Assembly: GCF_001046875.1 (NCBI RefSeq)
Contig: NZ_HF571038.1
Span: forward strand, 524,955 to 565,102
Source of the DNA: Nostocoides jenkinsii Ben 74
GTDB taxonomy: Bacteria > Actinomycetota > Actinomycetes > Actinomycetales > Dermatophilaceae
DNA length: 40,148 bases
Reading direction: 5' to 3'
The position numbers and the translations under genes were made by a program. The notes beneath the pieces are model-generated. The model made no database searches and was not told the origin of the DNA. It saw only the letters and a list, made by a program, of their open reading frames with translations. Position 1 is the first letter of the stretch; each line of letters opens with the position of its first letter. This document shows positions 9,983-18,741 of this stretch, one piece after another.

Positions 9983-10948
9983 TCACGACGACCCGCCCAT
10001 CAGCACCACGCCGACCGCGGTGACGGCGAGTTGGAGCAGGGCCAACGGGATCAGGGTCAACCACGCGAAGCGTTGCAGTTGGTCCTCGCGCAACCGTGGC
10101 CACGACACGCGGATCCAGATGAGGAGCAGTGCGATGACGAAGCCCTTGAGCAGCGTCCACGCCCAGCCTGCAAGGTCGTCGAACGGGCCCCGCCAGCCGC
10201 CGAGATAGAGCGTCGAGAAGAGCAGCGACATCACGACGATGCCGCCGTACTCGGCGAGCAGAAAGAACGCGAACCGCAGGCCGGTGTATTCGGTGTAGGG
10301 GCCAAAGACAATCTCGGCGTCGGCGATCGGCATGTCGAACGGTGGACGTTGCAACTCGGCAACGGCGGCCACCAGGAACACCAGTGCCCCGGGCAGCTGC
10401 CACAGCAACCACCACGGCTTCCAAGCCTCGATGATGCCGCCGAGGCTCAGCGTCCCAGCGGCCAGCGTCACAGACGCCACCGCCAGGGCCAGGGGCAATT
10501 CGTAGGCGATCAGCTGCGCCGCGGAGCGCATCGCGCCGATCAGGGCGTACTTATTGGCGCTGGCCCACCCCGCCACTAGCGTCCCGAGAATGCCGACGCT
10601 GGTCGCCGCCAGGACGAACAACGCCCCGCCCGGCAGATCGGCCACCGCGAAGCCAGGATGGACCGGAATCGCGGCCAGCGCCACCAGATAGGGAATGAGC
10701 GCTAGCGCCGGCGCCAGCCGGAACAGTCGCTTGTCCGCCGCGGCCGGGACGATGTCTTCTTTCTGCACGAACTTCGCGCCGTCGGCGACGAGTTGGGCCC
10801 AGCCGTGGAACCCACCGGCATACATCGGCCCGAGCCGCCCCTGCATGTGGGCCATCACTTTGTGCTCGGTCTGCCCGACGAGCAACGGCAGCAGCAGGAA
10901 GGCCGCAAGCAGGCCGGCCGCCCGGAGGATGACTTCGAGCGTGCTCAT
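9983..10948 (-). CDS. nuoH: NADH-quinone oxidoreductase subunit H, second copy
   Basis: A 321-residue membrane subunit joining the quinone site to the pump arm. Signatures: [18 protein letters not shown], then [14 protein letters not shown] near the N-terminus, and [20 protein letters not shown], the acidic quinone-cavity loop equivalent to the main copy's [20 protein letters not shown]. The acidic loop is altered (IADAEIV), with fewer Glu than the main copy. The ATG at 10948 forms an ATGA overlap with the nuoC stop; the upstream in-frame start at 10960 is less likely. Confidence 0.92.
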   Translation of the reverse strand: MSTLEVILRAAGLLAAFLLLPLLVGQTEHKVMAHMQGRLGPMYAGGFHGWAQLVADGAKFVQKEDIVPAAADKRLFRLAPALALIPYLVALAAIPVHPGFAVADLPGGALFVLAATSVGILGTLVAGWASANKYALIGAMRSAAQLIAYELPLALAVASVTLAAGTLSLGGIIEAWKPWWLLWQLPGALVFLVAAVAELQRPPFDMPIADAEIVFGPYTEYTGLRFAFFLLAEYGGIVVMSLLFSTLYLGGWRGPFDDLAGWAWTLLKGFVIALLLIWIRVSWPRLREDQLQRFAWLTLIPLALLQLAVTAVGVVLMGGSS

Positions 10949-11471
10949 CGCGGCCCCCACTCGGCCGGAGGGACGCCGGGAGGCATCATCTTGCGGCGCC
11001 CGGGGCCACCGCCATGCGGCTGCCCCGGCTCCTTCGCGCCCGGCCAGTCCTTGCTCACCCGGGCGGTCAGCACGAAGTCCTTCCGCAGCGGATGCCCCTC
11101 GAAGCCGTCTGGAAGCAGCAGCGGTCGTATGCCGAGCCCCGACCCATCATCGAACCCCACCACCTCGACCCCGAACATCTCGGCGACCTCACGCTCGTGC
11201 CACGCCGCCCCGCGAAAGACCCCGGTCACGCTCGGCAGCGGCTCGCCGGCAGCCGCATCGTCACCAGGAGGCTGGCGAGGGCGCCGGGGCCGCCCGCGGC
11301 ATACAGATGCGCAACGACATCGACCCCCGCCGGGTCGCCGTCGCTCTGGTCCACCGCGGTCAGCCAATCGAAGTAGGTGAAGCCAGCAGCGCGCGCTTGC
11401 GTCAGGGCGGCGACCCAGTCGCCGACCTCCACCTCGCGCCGCTCATCCATCACATTCGGCAGCCTAGTCAT
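10945..11471 (-). pseudogene. nuoC: NADH-quinone oxidoreductase subunit C, second copy, frameshifted
   Basis: NuoC homology is split between two frames. The N-terminal part (from ATG 11471 to a stop at 11226) reads through AGFTYFDWLTAVDQ to LLVTMRLPA. The C-terminal part, in another frame, begins around 11250 with PLPSVTGVFRGAAWHEREV, continues to AEMFGVEVVGF and GHPLRKDFVL, and ends at 10945. Joining them needs one base restored near 11247-11251 (GCTGCCGGCGAGCC), a -1 event. It could be a real mutation or a sequencing/assembly error; both halves otherwise look well conserved. The stop overlaps nuoH. In intact complex I, NuoC helps anchor NuoD, which is also absent here. Confidence 0.82.
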
Positions 11472-11537
11472 GGCCGCCGACAGCCGGGTGGCGACAGCCG
11501 TGAAGGAGCGACGAAGCGGCCCCAGAACAACGGCCGT

Positions 11538-12880
11538 TCAGGCAGGCCGGAACTCCAGCACCTGCAGATCTGCCCCCAGAGCCACGGCGGTGCGTCGTGA
11601 TGTCGAGGAGGACGCCACCGACGCGGACTTCGCCGGGACATACCGCCGGATCGCCCACGGCTTGGCCCACTGGAACTCAGCGGTCACCACCCCCGGGTCG
11701 ACCCGGCGGCGCTTGATGGGGTCCCAGATGGAGGCGAGTGATCGCCATACATAAAGAAGGTAGGCCGCGCCCGGCACGGCGACGAGGGCGAACCGGAGAT
11801 CGGCGGGCCCACGCAGGACGGTCATCTCGAGGCCGGGACCAACAGCCGTGCCCGGGCCGCTCGCCCGCCGCGCGATGGCCGCCAGATTCGCGAGGGCGAC
11901 GAACGCCGGCTTCGGGCTGAAGTCGTGGCGCAACATACCGAAATGCGCCTCATGGTTGGTCAGGCCGGGATCCGGCCACTCATCCAGCAACTCGAAGATC
12001 GCGATCTTGGGAACGCGGCGGATGAAGTACTCCAGGAGCAGCCGCGGGGCATACACCCCGGCCACGTCCTCGGGCGTGTGGTAGTGCGTCGCCGTCGAGT
12101 TGTTGGCGTTGTGCCACCCGGTCTCGCTGAGGATCATCGGCCTGTTGCCGCACACTTTGCGCTCCTCGCGCATCACCGCATCGGTGCGATAGCCAGGGAC
12201 GAATCCGCCCGTGTAGAGGTGGATATTGCCCAGGTCCATGATCGCCGAGGCGTTGCCGAACTGCTCGTAGCTCCCGGTCCGCCAGGCGAACTACGGACCC
12301 ACGACCGGGATCGCCTTGGTCGCCGGAGTGGCCTTGGCGGCGTGGTAGAGCCGGGTTTGATGCCGGCGCAACTGCGTCACCCAGTTGTAGTCCCACTCGT
12401 TGGCGCCTTCCATCATGGACACCGAACCACGCAGTTTCGTCGCGACCAGAGCCACCAGTTCCTCCGGAGTCCCCGCCAGCTGGCCGGGGAATCCCATCAC
12501 CGTGTCGGCGGTGATCCCGTTCGCGGCGAGTTGGTTGATCCAGTTCACCTGGCCGGGATTTCCGGTCACCAAGCCGGTGCGGATCCACCGCACCTCCATC
12601 GCCTTCAACGCGGCGATGATCCGGGGATGCTCGCCCCATGGTCCGTCGTGTTGGTGACCACTTGCATGCCGAGGGTGCCGACGAGGTCACGCAGCGGTCG
12701 AGCCGCGACGAAGGCGCGTCTGGGGGTCGCCTCTTCCTCGTATGCCGCGGGGTCGCCCCCCGCGTCAGCCTCGGCTCGACCTGTGGTCGCGACGCCGAGC
12801 CCACTGGCGCCAAGGGCAGCGATGGCCGTTCGGCGGGTGAGACTGGTGGATGGGGCGACGGGAGCGGCGTCGGGGGTCAT
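11538..12880 (-). pseudogene. Decayed paralogue of the Tat-exported glycosidase-like gene
   Basis: It aligns along its length with the intact protein at 14031-15413 but cannot be translated whole. The first frame (from 12880) has a twin-arginine signal (TRRTAIAALGASG) and runs to about TNTT. A -1 shift near 12643 moves homology to the next frame (GPWGEHPRIIAALKAMEV, then EGANEW). An in-frame TAG at 12291-12293 interrupts it before FAWRTG; the same frame then continues with LYTGGFVPGYR and SETGWHN to the stop at 11538. The catalytic-type Glu motifs survive, so decay looks recent. It lies between the second nuoB (31 bases away) and nuoC (66 bases away), where it breaks the normal nuoB-C junction. 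Confidence 0.82.
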
Positions 12881-12911
12881 CGCCCGATCGTTCGGGCGTC
12901 AAGACCAGTTG

Positions 12912-13523
12912 TCAAGCGCTCCCGGATGGGTCCCCGAGGCCGACCGCGGGGGTGGCCGGGGGCGAGACGAGTGGGCGCGCGAGGTCGGCGGCGGACGCGA
13001 GCCGGTGCCCGGCATACCGATGGGGGACGGACTGGCCGACGCGCTCGCGCGCGATCTTCTCCTGCAGAGTCAAGATTCCGTGCAGCAGCGCCTCCGGGCG
13101 CGGCGGGCACCCCGGCACGTAGACGTCGACCGGGATGATGGTGTCGACTCCTTTGGTCACGCTGTAGGAGTCCCAGTAGGGCCCGCCGGAGTTGGAGCAG
13201 GCGCCGAACGAGATGACGTACTTCGGCTCGGGCATCTGGTCATAGAGCCGCCGCACCGCCGGTGCCATCTTGTCGGTGACGGTGCCCGAGACGATCATCA
13301 GGTCGGCCTGCCGCGGTCCGGGGGCGAGTGGAATGACGCCGAGCCGCATGAAGTCGTAGCGGCCCATCGAGGTGGCGATGAACTCGATCGCGCAGCAGGC
13401 CAGGCCGAAGTTGAACACCCACAGGCTGTAGCGCCGCCCCCAATTGAGCACCAACCGCATGGGCTTCGGCGCGTGCGCCCCCACCGCCCCCACGCGCGGC
13501 GTCGGCAGATCGACCGGACTCAT
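12912..13523 (-). CDS. nuoB: NADH-quinone oxidoreductase subunit B, second copy
   Basis: A 203-residue subunit holding the terminal [4Fe-4S] cluster N2 beside the quinone site. The ligands are intact: the tandem pair Cys43-Cys44 (FGLACCAIE), Cys109 (SFGACS) and Cys139 (VPGCPPRPE). The C-terminus has about 35 extra residues, Pro/Ala-rich, compared with the core fold. ATG 13523 is preferred over GTG 13532 because AGGGTGAGG is properly spaced before it. It is distinct in sequence from the main NuoB, especially after the Cys pair ([10 protein letters not shown] versus [10 protein letters not shown]). Confidence 0.93.
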   Translation of the reverse strand: MSPVDLPTPRVGAVGAHAPKPMRLVLNWGRRYSLWVFNFGLACCAIEFIATSMGRYDFMRLGVIPLAPGPRQADLMIVSGTVTDKMAPAVRRLYDQMPEPKYVISFGACSNSGGPYWDSYSVTKGVDTIIPVDVYVPGCPPRPEALLHGILTLQEKIARERVGQSVPHRYAGHRLASAADLARPLVSPPATPAVGLGDPSGSA

Positions 13524-13601
13524 GTGCCTCACCCTAGCCGCGGGCCCACTCCTTGGAACTTCTGTGCCGGGAGCGAGGGCCGGGCGCGAGGGAGCGAGGC
13601 G

Positions 13602-13958
13602 TCACATCCAGCGCAGCAGCCCGCGGCGCACCGCATGGGCCAGGCCGATCAGCACGATGCCCACGAAGATCCCGACCTCCACCAGGCTGGCGACGCCCAG
13701 GTCGGTGCGGGCGACCAGCGCCCACGGGAACAGATAGACCGCATCGACGGCGAAGATCACATAGAGGAAGGCGAAGCCCAGATAGCGCACCTGCGTTTGC
13801 GCCCAGTCGCGCCCGATCGGGTCGACGCCGGACTCATAGGTCGTCACCGTTGCCGGCAGCCCGACCCGCGGAGCGAGCAGACGCCGCACCATCATCGCGG
13901 CCGTCACCAGCAGCACGCCCGACAAGACGACCGCCGCGACTACCACATACGACTGCAC
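13602..13958 (-). CDS. nuoA: NADH-quinone oxidoreductase subunit A, second copy
   Basis: A 118-residue membrane subunit with three hydrophobic helices. The NuoA signature is a loop containing TYESGVDPIG and then QVRYLGFAFLYVIFAVDAVYLFPW. The usual Cys of the loop (YECG in the main copy) is replaced by Ser here. The only usable start is GTG at 13958, because an in-frame TAG lies at 13968-13970. That start codon is buried in an 11-bp hairpin and has only a weak ribosome site. It heads the second nuo set, 72 bases after the glycosidase-like gene on the same strand. Confidence 0.9.
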   Translation of the reverse strand: MQSYVVVAAVVLSGVLLVTAAMMVRRLLAPRVGLPATVTTYESGVDPIGRDWAQTQVRYLGFAFLYVIFAVDAVYLFPWALVARTDLGVASLVEVGIFVGIVLIGLAHAVRRGLLRWM

Positions 13959-13989
13959 CGCCCCAGGCTAGCGGCCGAGGCGGTGCAGT
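13952..13989 (-). promoter_or_regulatory. Hairpin enclosing the second nuoA start codon
   Basis: The arms ACTGCACCGCC (13952-13962) and GGCGGTGCAGT (13979-13989) pair perfectly over 11 bp around a 16-base loop. On the minus-strand transcript the GTG start codon (13958-13956) and the G-rich bases before it lie inside or beside the 3' arm. It may end transcription from the upstream glycosidase-like gene, or hide the nuoA start so that translation depends on unfolding. No U-run follows. The structure is seen in the sequence; the function is inference. Confidence 0.55.
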
Positions 13990-14030
13990 GCTGATGCGTG
14001 CGTTCCAGTCGTGATGCGTATGCCGATCCC

Positions 14031-15413
14031 TCAGGCCGGCGAGATCTCCAGGATCTGCAACTCGGCCTTCATGGGCACGATCGAACGCGAGGTCACCTCG
14101 GTGGCGACCGGGTTGGATGACAGCGAGGGCACGAAGCGATTGACGCTGCGGTTGGCCCCCCAGGCGAGTTCGGCGGTCGTGGTGGTGGGCGTCAGCCGGA
14201 TGCGCTTGTTGGGGTCGTAGATCGAGGCCAGGCTGCGCCACAGGAACAGCAGGTAGCGACCATCCGAGCGCGCCAGCAGGCACGACCGCAGGTCGCTGGG
14301 CCCTTCGCGGAAGCTGAACTCCAAGGGAGCGCCGGCGCGACCGGTCGTGCGGTACTGCCGCTTGAGGATGATGTTCATGTTCGCCAGCGCGGTGAAGGCC
14401 GGCTTCGGGGTCCAGTCGGTGTTGAGCAGCCCGAAGTGCGCCTCGTGGTCGGTGCCCGCCGGGTCGGCCGGGTTGTCGATCAGCTCATAGATCGACATCT
14501 TCGGCACGTCGCGGATGAAGTACTCCAGCGGCAGGCGCGGGGCATACGTCCCGGCCACATCGAGCGGCGTGTAGTTGTGCGTTGCCTTCGAGTTGGGCGC
14601 GTTGTGCCAGCCGGTCTCCGTCACGAACTGGGGCTTGGAGCCGCAGACCTGTCGCTCCATCGCGATCAGGTGGTCGGAGCGGTAGCCAGGAACGAATCCC
14701 CCGGTGTAGAGATGGAAAGTCCCCCAGTCCATGATGCTCGACCGATTACCGAGTTGGTCGCAGCCCGTTCGCATGCCCAGTGCGGGGCCGGCGACCGGGA
14801 TGTTCAGCGTCGCAGCGGTTGACTTCGCGGCATTCCACAGGCGGGTCTGGTGATTGACCACCTCGCTGATCCAGTTGGATCGACCGCTGAGGTTCCATTC
14901 GTTGGCGCCCTCCATGCTGTGCACCGCGTTCGGGAAGGAGGTCGCGATGAGCGACACCAGCTGTTCCGGCGTGCCTGCCTTGAACGTCGGGTCGCCCATG
15001 ACGGCGTTGGTCTTGAAGCCATTGGCCGCGAGCTGGTTGGTCCACGTGATCTGGCCTTTGTTGCCCATGAAGATTCGTGACCGGATGAAGGTCACGCCCA
15101 GCGTCTTCAACGCCGCGAGAACCTGGTCCCGTTGGCCGTATGGGCCCTTCGCGGTCGACGTAGGGCACGTGACCCCCATGAGGGACGTCAGACCCGTGAG
15201 GCTGCGACCGGACGAGCGGTAGGTACGCCCGACCTCGATCGGGCGAAGGGCCCCAGGCGCCATCGGCGCGAGGGCGAGGCCGGCGGCGCCGGCCAGGGAG
15301 GAGCGGCGGCTCAGGCCGGCACGCGACTGCGGGGCGATGTCCGCGGGGTCGACCTGGGACGGGTCGATCAGGCTAGGTTTGGGCGCAGGGGATTGCGAAT
15401 CGGCGGGGGACAT
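14031..15413 (-). CDS. Tat-exported glycoside hydrolase-like protein (clan GH-A type)
   Basis: A 460-residue protein with a twin-arginine signal (SRRSSLAGAAGLALAP, residues 35-50), so probably exported folded. The body resembles a TIM-barrel glycosidase: Asn171-Glu172 in EGANEW fits the acid/base Glu at the end of strand 4, and Glu266 in VTETGWH fits the strand-7 nucleophile. The C-terminal 100 residues look like a separate beta domain. ATG 15413 is chosen because the signal peptide follows at normal distance; upstream sequence in frame is antisense-like. The GH family and substrate are not recognisable to me. A broken paralogue lies at 11538-12880. A TTGACA-16-CATCAT promoter candidate lies upstream. 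Confidence 0.75.
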   Translation of the reverse strand: MSPADSQSPAPKPSLIDPSQVDPADIAPQSRAGLSRRSSLAGAAGLALAPMAPGALRPIEVGRTYRSSGRSLTGLTSLMGVTCPTSTAKGPYGQRDQVLAALKTLGVTFIRSRIFMGNKGQITWTNQLAANGFKTNAVMGDPTFKAGTPEQLVSLIATSFPNAVHSMEGANEWNLSGRSNWISEVVNHQTRLWNAAKSTAATLNIPVAGPALGMRTGCDQLGNRSSIMDWGTFHLYTGGFVPGYRSDHLIAMERQVCGSKPQFVTETGWHNAPNSKATHNYTPLDVAGTYAPRLPLEYFIRDVPKMSIYELIDNPADPAGTDHEAHFGLLNTDWTPKPAFTALANMNIILKRQYRTTGRAGAPLEFSFREGPSDLRSCLLARSDGRYLLFLWRSLASIYDPNKRIRLTPTTTTAELAWGANRSVNRFVPSLSSNPVATEVTSRSIVPMKAELQILEISPA

Positions 15414-15703
15414 GGGCGGGGGGACCTTTCGGGGGCCGGCCAGGCTCGGGGGTGCCTCGACCTCGACGAATTGCAGCCGGCCCCAACGGGGGGATGATGA
15501 CCGGCCGCTGAGACAGCATGATGTATGACACCCGGATGTTGTCAAGACATTGACCGATCAAAAGCCGACATAAAGCCGGTAAAAGTTGCGTTACACCGGC
15601 AAAACCACCCGTATGACCGCATTTCGGCATGGTCGGGCCAGGTCCTGACAACCGTCCTAACATGGACACGGCCGGGTCACCGGCCAATGAGTGAGGTAGG
15701 AAA
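15414..15703. promoter_or_regulatory. Divergent promoter region between the glycosidase-like gene and korA
   Basis: 290 bases without a gene, more AT-rich from 15520 to 15620 than its surroundings. For the minus strand, TTGACA (15540-15545) and CATCAT (15518-15523) are spaced by 16. An inverted repeat TGACA-N9-TGTCA (15526-15544) overlaps that promoter. A second dyad GCCGGT-N14-ACCGGC (15575-15600) with an inner GTAA/TTAC pair lies between the two genes. For korA, only a weak -10 (TAACAT, 15658-15663) is visible, without a clear -35. Both dyads could be operators; I recognise neither regulator. Confidence 0.5.
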
Positions 15704-17605
15704 TTGAGCAGCCCTTCTGCCGCAGAAACGCCCGTCCGCACCCGGCTCTCGCGGGTGGTCATCCGCTTCGCCGGCGACTCCGGCGACGGCATGCAGTTGA
15801 CCGGTGACCGGTTCACCGCCGAGAGCGCCGGCCTCGGCAACGACTTGGCCACCCTGCCCAACTTCCCAGCCGAGATCCGGGCGCCCCAGGGGACCCTGCC
15901 GGGCGTCTCCAGCTTCCAATTGCACTTCGCCGACCACGACGTCCTGACCCCCGGCGACGCCCCCGACGTGCTGGTCGCGATGAACCCGGCGGCACTGAAA
16001 GCCAACCTCGCCGACGTCCCCCGCGGCGCGAGCATCATCGTCGACACGGATGAGTTCTCCAAGCGCAACCTCGCCAAGGTGGGGTATGCCGCGTCCCCCC
16101 TCGACGACGGCTCTCTCGACAGTTGGGCGGTCCACCAAGTGCCCCTGACCTCGTTGACGATCGAGGCTCTGGCCGACTTCGCGACGCTCACGCGCAAGGA
16201 CAAGGAGCGGGCGAAGAATATGTTCGCCCTCGGCCTCCTCTCGTGGATGTACAGCCGACCCACGACCAGCACCCGCGCCTTCCTGACCAGCAAGTTCGGC
16301 GCGAAACCCGACATTCTCGGCGCCAACCTCGCCGCCCTAGACGCGGGCTGGAACTACGGCGAGACCACCGAGAGTTTCGCCTCGGCCTTCGAGGTCGGCC
16401 CGGCCCCGATGGCCGCCGGTACCTACCGCAATGTCACCGGCAACACCGCGCTCGCCTACGGCCTCGTCGCCGGCGCCCACCGCGCGCGCCTGCGCCTGGT
16501 CCTGGGCTCCTACCCGATCACGCCGGCGAGCGACATCCTGCATACGCTCTCTGGGCTGAAGCGCTTCGGGATCATGACGATGCAGGCCGAGGACGAGATC
16601 GCCGGCGTCGGCATCGCCCTCGGCGCGAGCTTCGGCGGCGCCCTCGGCGTGACGAGCACGAGCGGGCCCGGCCTCGCCCTCAAGGCCGAGACGATCGGTC
16701 TCGCCGTGAGCCTTGAACTCCCGTTGATCATCGTGGACGTCCAGCGCGGCGGCCCGTCAACGGGATTGCCGACCAAGACCGAGCAGGCCGACCTCCTCCA
16801 GGCGATGTATGGCCGCAATGGCGAGGCCCCGCTGCCCGTCGTCGCCCCGCGCTCCCCGGCGGACTGCTTCGACTCCGCACTGGAGGCGGTGCGCATCGCC
16901 ACGACCTACCGGACACCGGTGGTGCTCCTGTCCGACGGCTACCTCGCCAACGGCTCGGAGCCGTGGCGCCTGCCCGAGATCGCCACCCTCCCGGACCTCA
17001 GTGTGGAGTTCGCCCACGAGCGCAACGGGACGGACGCCAAGGGTGCCCCCGTCTTCCACCCCTACCTGCGTGACCCGGAGACGCTGGCCCGGCCGTGGGC
17101 CATCCCCGGCACTCCCGGCCTGGAGCACCGCATCGGCGGCATCGAGAAGGCCGATATCACCGGCGCCATCAATTACGAGCCCGACAACCACGAGCGGATG
17201 ACCCAGCTACGTCAGCGGAAGGTGGACGGCATCGCCGCCACCATCCCCCCGCTCGCCGCCGACGATCCCACCGGTGACGCCGACCTGCTCGTGCTTGGGT
17301 GGGGATCGACATACGGGCCGATCAGCGCGGCGGCACGCGAGCTGCGCACGCAGGGACGCAAGGTCGCCACCGCCCACTTGGGCCACCTCAATCCCCTGCC
17401 CCCCGAGACGGGTGAGGTGCTGCGCCGCTACCGGCGGATCCTCATACCGGAAATGAACGGGGGCCAGCTCGCCCTCCTCATCCGGGCGGCCTACCTGGTC
17501 GACGCGCGGTCGTATGCCCGTGTGCGCGGCCTCCCGTTCACCACCGCCGAACTCGTCGAGGCGATGACGGCCGCGCTCGATGCCGACCCGCAGGAAGGTC
17601 GCTGA
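15704..17605 (+). CDS. korA: 2-oxoacid:ferredoxin oxidoreductase, fused gamma-alpha subunit
   Basis: A 633-residue subunit of the thiamine-dependent enzyme that converts 2-oxoglutarate (or a related 2-oxoacid) and CoA to acyl-CoA, CO2 and reduced ferredoxin. The gamma domain comes first (VVIRFAGDSGDGMQLTGDRF, about residues 18-37). The alpha domain follows from about residue 230, with SYPITPASDILHTLSG and QAEDEIAGVGIALGASFGG, then VQRGGPSTGLPTKTEQADL. This fused order and length are usual for actinobacterial KorA. The TTG start at 15704 has GAGG 7 bases upstream. It is followed by korB after 2 bases. 2-Oxoglutarate as the substrate is inferred from family resemblance. Confidence 0.92.
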   Translation: MSSPSAAETPVRTRLSRVVIRFAGDSGDGMQLTGDRFTAESAGLGNDLATLPNFPAEIRAPQGTLPGVSSFQLHFADHDVLTPGDAPDVLVAMNPAALKANLADVPRGASIIVDTDEFSKRNLAKVGYAASPLDDGSLDSWAVHQVPLTSLTIEALADFATLTRKDKERAKNMFALGLLSWMYSRPTTSTRAFLTSKFGAKPDILGANLAALDAGWNYGETTESFASAFEVGPAPMAAGTYRNVTGNTALAYGLVAGAHRARLRLVLGSYPITPASDILHTLSGLKRFGIMTMQAEDEIAGVGIALGASFGGALGVTSTSGPGLALKAETIGLAVSLELPLIIVDVQRGGPSTGLPTKTEQADLLQAMYGRNGEAPLPVVAPRSPADCFDSALEAVRIATTYRTPVVLLSDGYLANGSEPWRLPEIATLPDLSVEFAHERNGTDAKGAPVFHPYLRDPETLARPWAIPGTPGLEHRIGGIEKADITGAINYEPDNHERMTQLRQRKVDGIAATIPPLAADDPTGDADLLVLGWGSTYGPISAAARELRTQGRKVATAHLGHLNPLPPETGEVLRRYRRILIPEMNGGQLALLIRAAYLVDARSYARVRGLPFTTAELVEAMTAALDADPQEGR

Positions 17606-17607
17606 CC

Positions 17608-18741
17608 ATGGCACATCCCCTCCATACCGCCGACGTGCTCGGCGGCGGCTCAACCGATATCGGTATGCCGCTCCGGCACGGGCTCGACCTCATCCCCCGC
17701 GCCCAGCCGGATCAGGCCCCGGCGACCAAGAAGGACTTCACCTCCGATCAGGAGGTGCGCTGGTGCCCGGGCTGCGGTGACTACATCATCCTCAACACCG
17801 TCCAGTCCTTCCTTCCGGAACTCGGGCTGCGCAAAGAAAATATCGTCTTCATTTCCGGGATTGGCTGCTCCAGCCGCTTTCCCTACTATCTCGATACATT
17901 TGGTATGCATTCGATTCACGGCCGGGCGCCGGCGATTGCGACCGGCCTCGCGACGTCGCGTCCGGACCTGTCCGTGTGGGTCATTACCGGCGATGGCGAT
18001 GCCCTCTCCATCGGTGGAAATCACCTGATTCACGCCCTGCGGCGCAATGTGAATCTCACGATTCTGTTGTTCAACAACCGGATTTATGGGTTGACCAAGG
18101 GGCAGTACTCCCCCACGTCCGAGCCCGGCAAGATCACCAAATCGACCCCGGTCGGGTCGGTCGACATGCCGTTCAACCCGGTCAGTCTGGCGCTGGGGGC
18201 GGAGGCGACCTTCGTCGCCCGCAGCCTCGACAACGACCGCGCCCACCTGAGCGAGATCTTGCGGGCCGCCGCCGCGCACCGCGGTACCGCGCTGGTCGAG
18301 ATCTATCAGAACTGCCCGATCTTCAACGATGGCGCCTTCGATGCGATCAAGGACCGCGACCAGCAAGAGGCCCGGCTCGTGCACCTCACGCACGGCGAGC
18401 CCGTCCGCGTCGGCGCCGAAGGGTCCCGCCAGGTGCTGGTCCGTTCCACGGACGGACGCCTGCGCTTCGTCGCCGAGACCGAGCGCACGGAGAGCGACGG
18501 CCAGATCGTGGTCCACGACCGGCACGACCCCGACCCGAGCCAGCAGTTCGCGATCAGCCGGATCGACGACTCGCGTATGACGCACGTCCCGATGGGCATC
18601 TTCCGCCAGGTCGAGCGTCCCACCTACGACGACCTCGTTCGCGGCCAACTCGACGCCGCAGTCGCGGCCGCCGGCGCACCGGCCACCGACGCCGACCTCG
18701 CCGCGCTCATTGCCGGCAAGGACACCTGGACGGTGGCGTGA
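17608..18741 (+). CDS. korB: 2-oxoacid:ferredoxin oxidoreductase, beta subunit
   Basis: A 377-residue beta subunit binding thiamine diphosphate and one [4Fe-4S] cluster. Visible: WCPGCGDY (Cys53, Cys56), GIGCSSRFPYY (Cys87), the TPP/Mg motif GDGDALSIGGNH (128-139) and a further Cys236 in QNCPIFND, consistent with the four cluster ligands. It has an N-terminal extension of about 40 residues. GGAAGG lies in the end of korA before ATG 17608, so the two are coupled. No separate ferredoxin gene is visible in the window, so the electron acceptor is encoded elsewhere. Confidence 0.93.
   Translation: MAHPLHTADVLGGGSTDIGMPLRHGLDLIPRAQPDQAPATKKDFTSDQEVRWCPGCGDYIILNTVQSFLPELGLRKENIVFISGIGCSSRFPYYLDTFGMHSIHGRAPAIATGLATSRPDLSVWVITGDGDALSIGGNHLIHALRRNVNLTILLFNNRIYGLTKGQYSPTSEPGKITKSTPVGSVDMPFNPVSLALGAEATFVARSLDNDRAHLSEILRAAAAHRGTALVEIYQNCPIFNDGAFDAIKDRDQQEARLVHLTHGEPVRVGAEGSRQVLVRSTDGRLRFVAETERTESDGQIVVHDRHDPDPSQQFAISRIDDSRMTHVPMGIFRQVERPTYDDLVRGQLDAAVAAAGAPATDADLAALIAGKDTWTVA

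Noticed and set aside
11226-11260. Programmed frameshift in the second nuoC
   Set aside because: No slippery run or downstream structure is evident; mutation or sequence error is simpler.
11925-13994. 689-residue open frame on the plus strand
   Set aside because: Runs antisense to nuoA, nuoB and the glycosidase-like pseudogene; no recognisable domain.
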